64,000 bases of DNA, from NCBI GenBank assembly GCA_037127315.1, contig JBBBDQ010001918.1, positions 6,120,001 to 6,184,000 of the forward strand. The letters are read 5' to 3'. The stretch comes from Ascarosepion bandense (taxonomy: Eukaryota > Mollusca > Cephalopoda > Sepiida > Sepiidae). Position numbers and translations under genes: made by a program. Numbering within the stretch: the first letter of the stretch is position 1; the number at the start of each line of letters is the position of its first letter. Under the pieces are notes generated by a model. It did not search any database. It was not told where the DNA came from and worked only from the letters and a program-made list of their open reading frames with translations. Of the stretch, positions 63,049-64,000 are shown one piece after another.

Positions 63049-63526
63049 TCTAACAAAAGAATTAAGTTTATTATATATTACACTAAATCCACTACATCTA
63101 ATTCATTTGTCCGCAATGACTCTTCCCCCACCGTTAGTGATTTGCAAAAAACCAATGTAGTATATAAATTCATATGTCCATTTAGAGAATGTATCTCTAA
63201 CAACCTCAATAATATCTACATTGGCCACACCACAAATTCGCTCTCACGGCGTCTGACGTTGCACTTAAATGAAAATTCAAATATATTCCGTCATTTAGAA
63301 CAACACTTCTGAGAAAAACGCTTGCTGATAACACGTACATACTCAAACAAGAAAATAACAAACAGAAACTAAAAATCCTCGAAGCCTTAGACCCGATAAA
63401 AAATTCAACAAATACTGTGATTTTTTGTTGTCTTTCAACATCACCATCAAGTATATCAGACAGTATGAACGGATCCTACACAAAATTAATAGACAAAACT
63501 TGTCTATATTATTCAATGAAACCTGC

Positions 63527-63531
<5 letters not shown>
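63047..63531 (+). pseudogene. Penelope-like element GIY-YIG endonuclease relic
   Basis: Open to 63312: VVYKFICPFRECISNNLN, then NIYIGHTTNSLSRRLTLHL. The IYIG motif and the conserved SRRL basic patch are those of Penelope-associated GIY-YIG nucleases. After the TGA at 63310 the text continues in other frames (NTYILKQENNKQKLKILEAL). It is a different lineage from 33833-34415 by sequence. There is no RT domain. Confidence 0.87.

Positions 63532-63574
<43 letters not shown>
63532..63574. repeat. (TA)n microsatellite
   Basis: Right flank of the GIY-YIG relic, followed by a CT-rich stretch. Confidence 0.97.
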
Positions 63575-63577
<3 letters not shown>

Positions 63578-63689
63578 TATCTCTTTTTTCCTCTCTCTCT
63601 CCTTTTCTCCCACTCTCTCTGGAATTAACCGCTTTTGTAAAAGTGAAGAAGAAGGTTGCTTTTAATTCTTAATTTTTTATCTACCACAG

Positions 63690-64000
63690 TTTCAACGTAA
63701 TATGACCGTAGGCCTTTTTATTATGTAAAAAAACACAATTTGAATGTATGAGTGTGAATGTTATCCAATAATTATTTTTATTTTTAACTATTTCGTTCCT
63801 TTTTCATTATCGTCTTTATGATATTTTATTTTCTTGATTTCATTATCGTCTTTAAAAGCCTCATGTATCCATATGTCAAGCACAAAGATAAAAAGTTATG
63901 TAAAAAGATGATAAAAAAAGCAACCACTAAAAAATATGCAACCAAAATTTCTCGAAAGAACATATGCCAAATAAAGCTGTTTTTGAAAATTTACAGTTTC
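63690..64000. other. AT-rich unassigned end of window
   Basis: No recognisable element. The phrase ttcattatcgtctttatgat recurs twice (63805 and 63839). Confidence 0.4.

Larger units (their letters stand above)
62401..63687. repeat. Second copy of the ~630-bp repeat, interrupted by a Penelope relic
   Basis: 62401-62880 matches 40402-40975 and 63636-63687 matches 40987-41035. The 755 bp between them hold microsatellites and the GIY-YIG relic. A 55-bp piece (aggaatgtctttgaatggat...) of the repeat is duplicated at 62526 and 62886, just before the insertion. Confidence 0.75.

Noticed and set aside
1..64000. A gene cluster, defence system or other multi-gene functional locus
   Set aside because: Every recognisable protein piece belongs to a decayed transposable element, and no host gene was found.

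Overview
The window looks like gene-free, repeat-dominated intergenic DNA of an animal, most probably a cephalopod mollusc (octopus or squid). That assignment is inference. It rests on the mix of very long (TA)n, (TATC)n and (CA)n microsatellites, several dispersed tRNA-derived SINE families, CR1-type and RTE/Jockey-type LINE 3' fragments whose encoded text resembles what is common in cephalopod assemblies, Penelope-like elements, mariner and Helitron-like DNA. I found no host gene with a convincing exon structure, no functional RNA gene and nothing prokaryotic. Almost every long open frame here is a translation of a microsatellite, a minisatellite or a purine-rich tract.

Layout. 0-8 kb: SINE copies, a 5S-rRNA/tRNA composite SINE, a LINE split by a solo LTR, a four-fold expanded LINE tail, a terminal-inverted-repeat (TIR) element and a second composite SINE. 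8-16 kb: two (TATC)n arrays with regular spacers, a degenerate 40-45 bp minisatellite, a Ty3/gypsy RNase H relic, and a SINE whose tail has been amplified into a 1.25 kb array between target-site duplications. 16-18.2 kb: a 2.4 kb purine-only-like tract with higher-order repeats. 18.5-21 kb: Helitron-like DNA containing an 88-bp perfect palindrome. 21.4-24.4 kb: a foldback element and a mariner transposon broken by two SINEs and a CR1 LINE. 25-31 kb: the best LINE reverse-transcriptase (RT) relic, a 1.9 kb TIR element and an AT-rich desert. 31-39 kb: two Penelope-like elements with inverted terminal repeats, each interrupted by a LINE. 39-43.5 kb: LINE fragments, two more 5S/tRNA composites and a SINE with a duplicated tail. 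43.7-47.4 kb: a second purine tract containing two tandem Helitron-like elements. 48-57.8 kb: SINE B copies, palindromes, a TIR element, a foldback, a LINE and more Helitron-like DNA. 58-59.35 kb: a 29-bp minisatellite of about 46 units. 59.4-64 kb: tRNA-derived SINEs nested with CR1 LINEs, and a Penelope GIY-YIG relic.

The main biological content is the history of nested insertion and the recurrence of foldback (inverted-repeat) architectures. Nothing here appears to work as a gene system. The most unusual items are the composite 5S-rRNA/tRNA SINE (four good composites plus one isolated 5S piece), the Penelope elements with inverted flanks and their apparent internally deleted foldback derivatives, the SINE tail that expanded in tandem, and the layered mariner. 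All homology calls were made by eye and no search was run.
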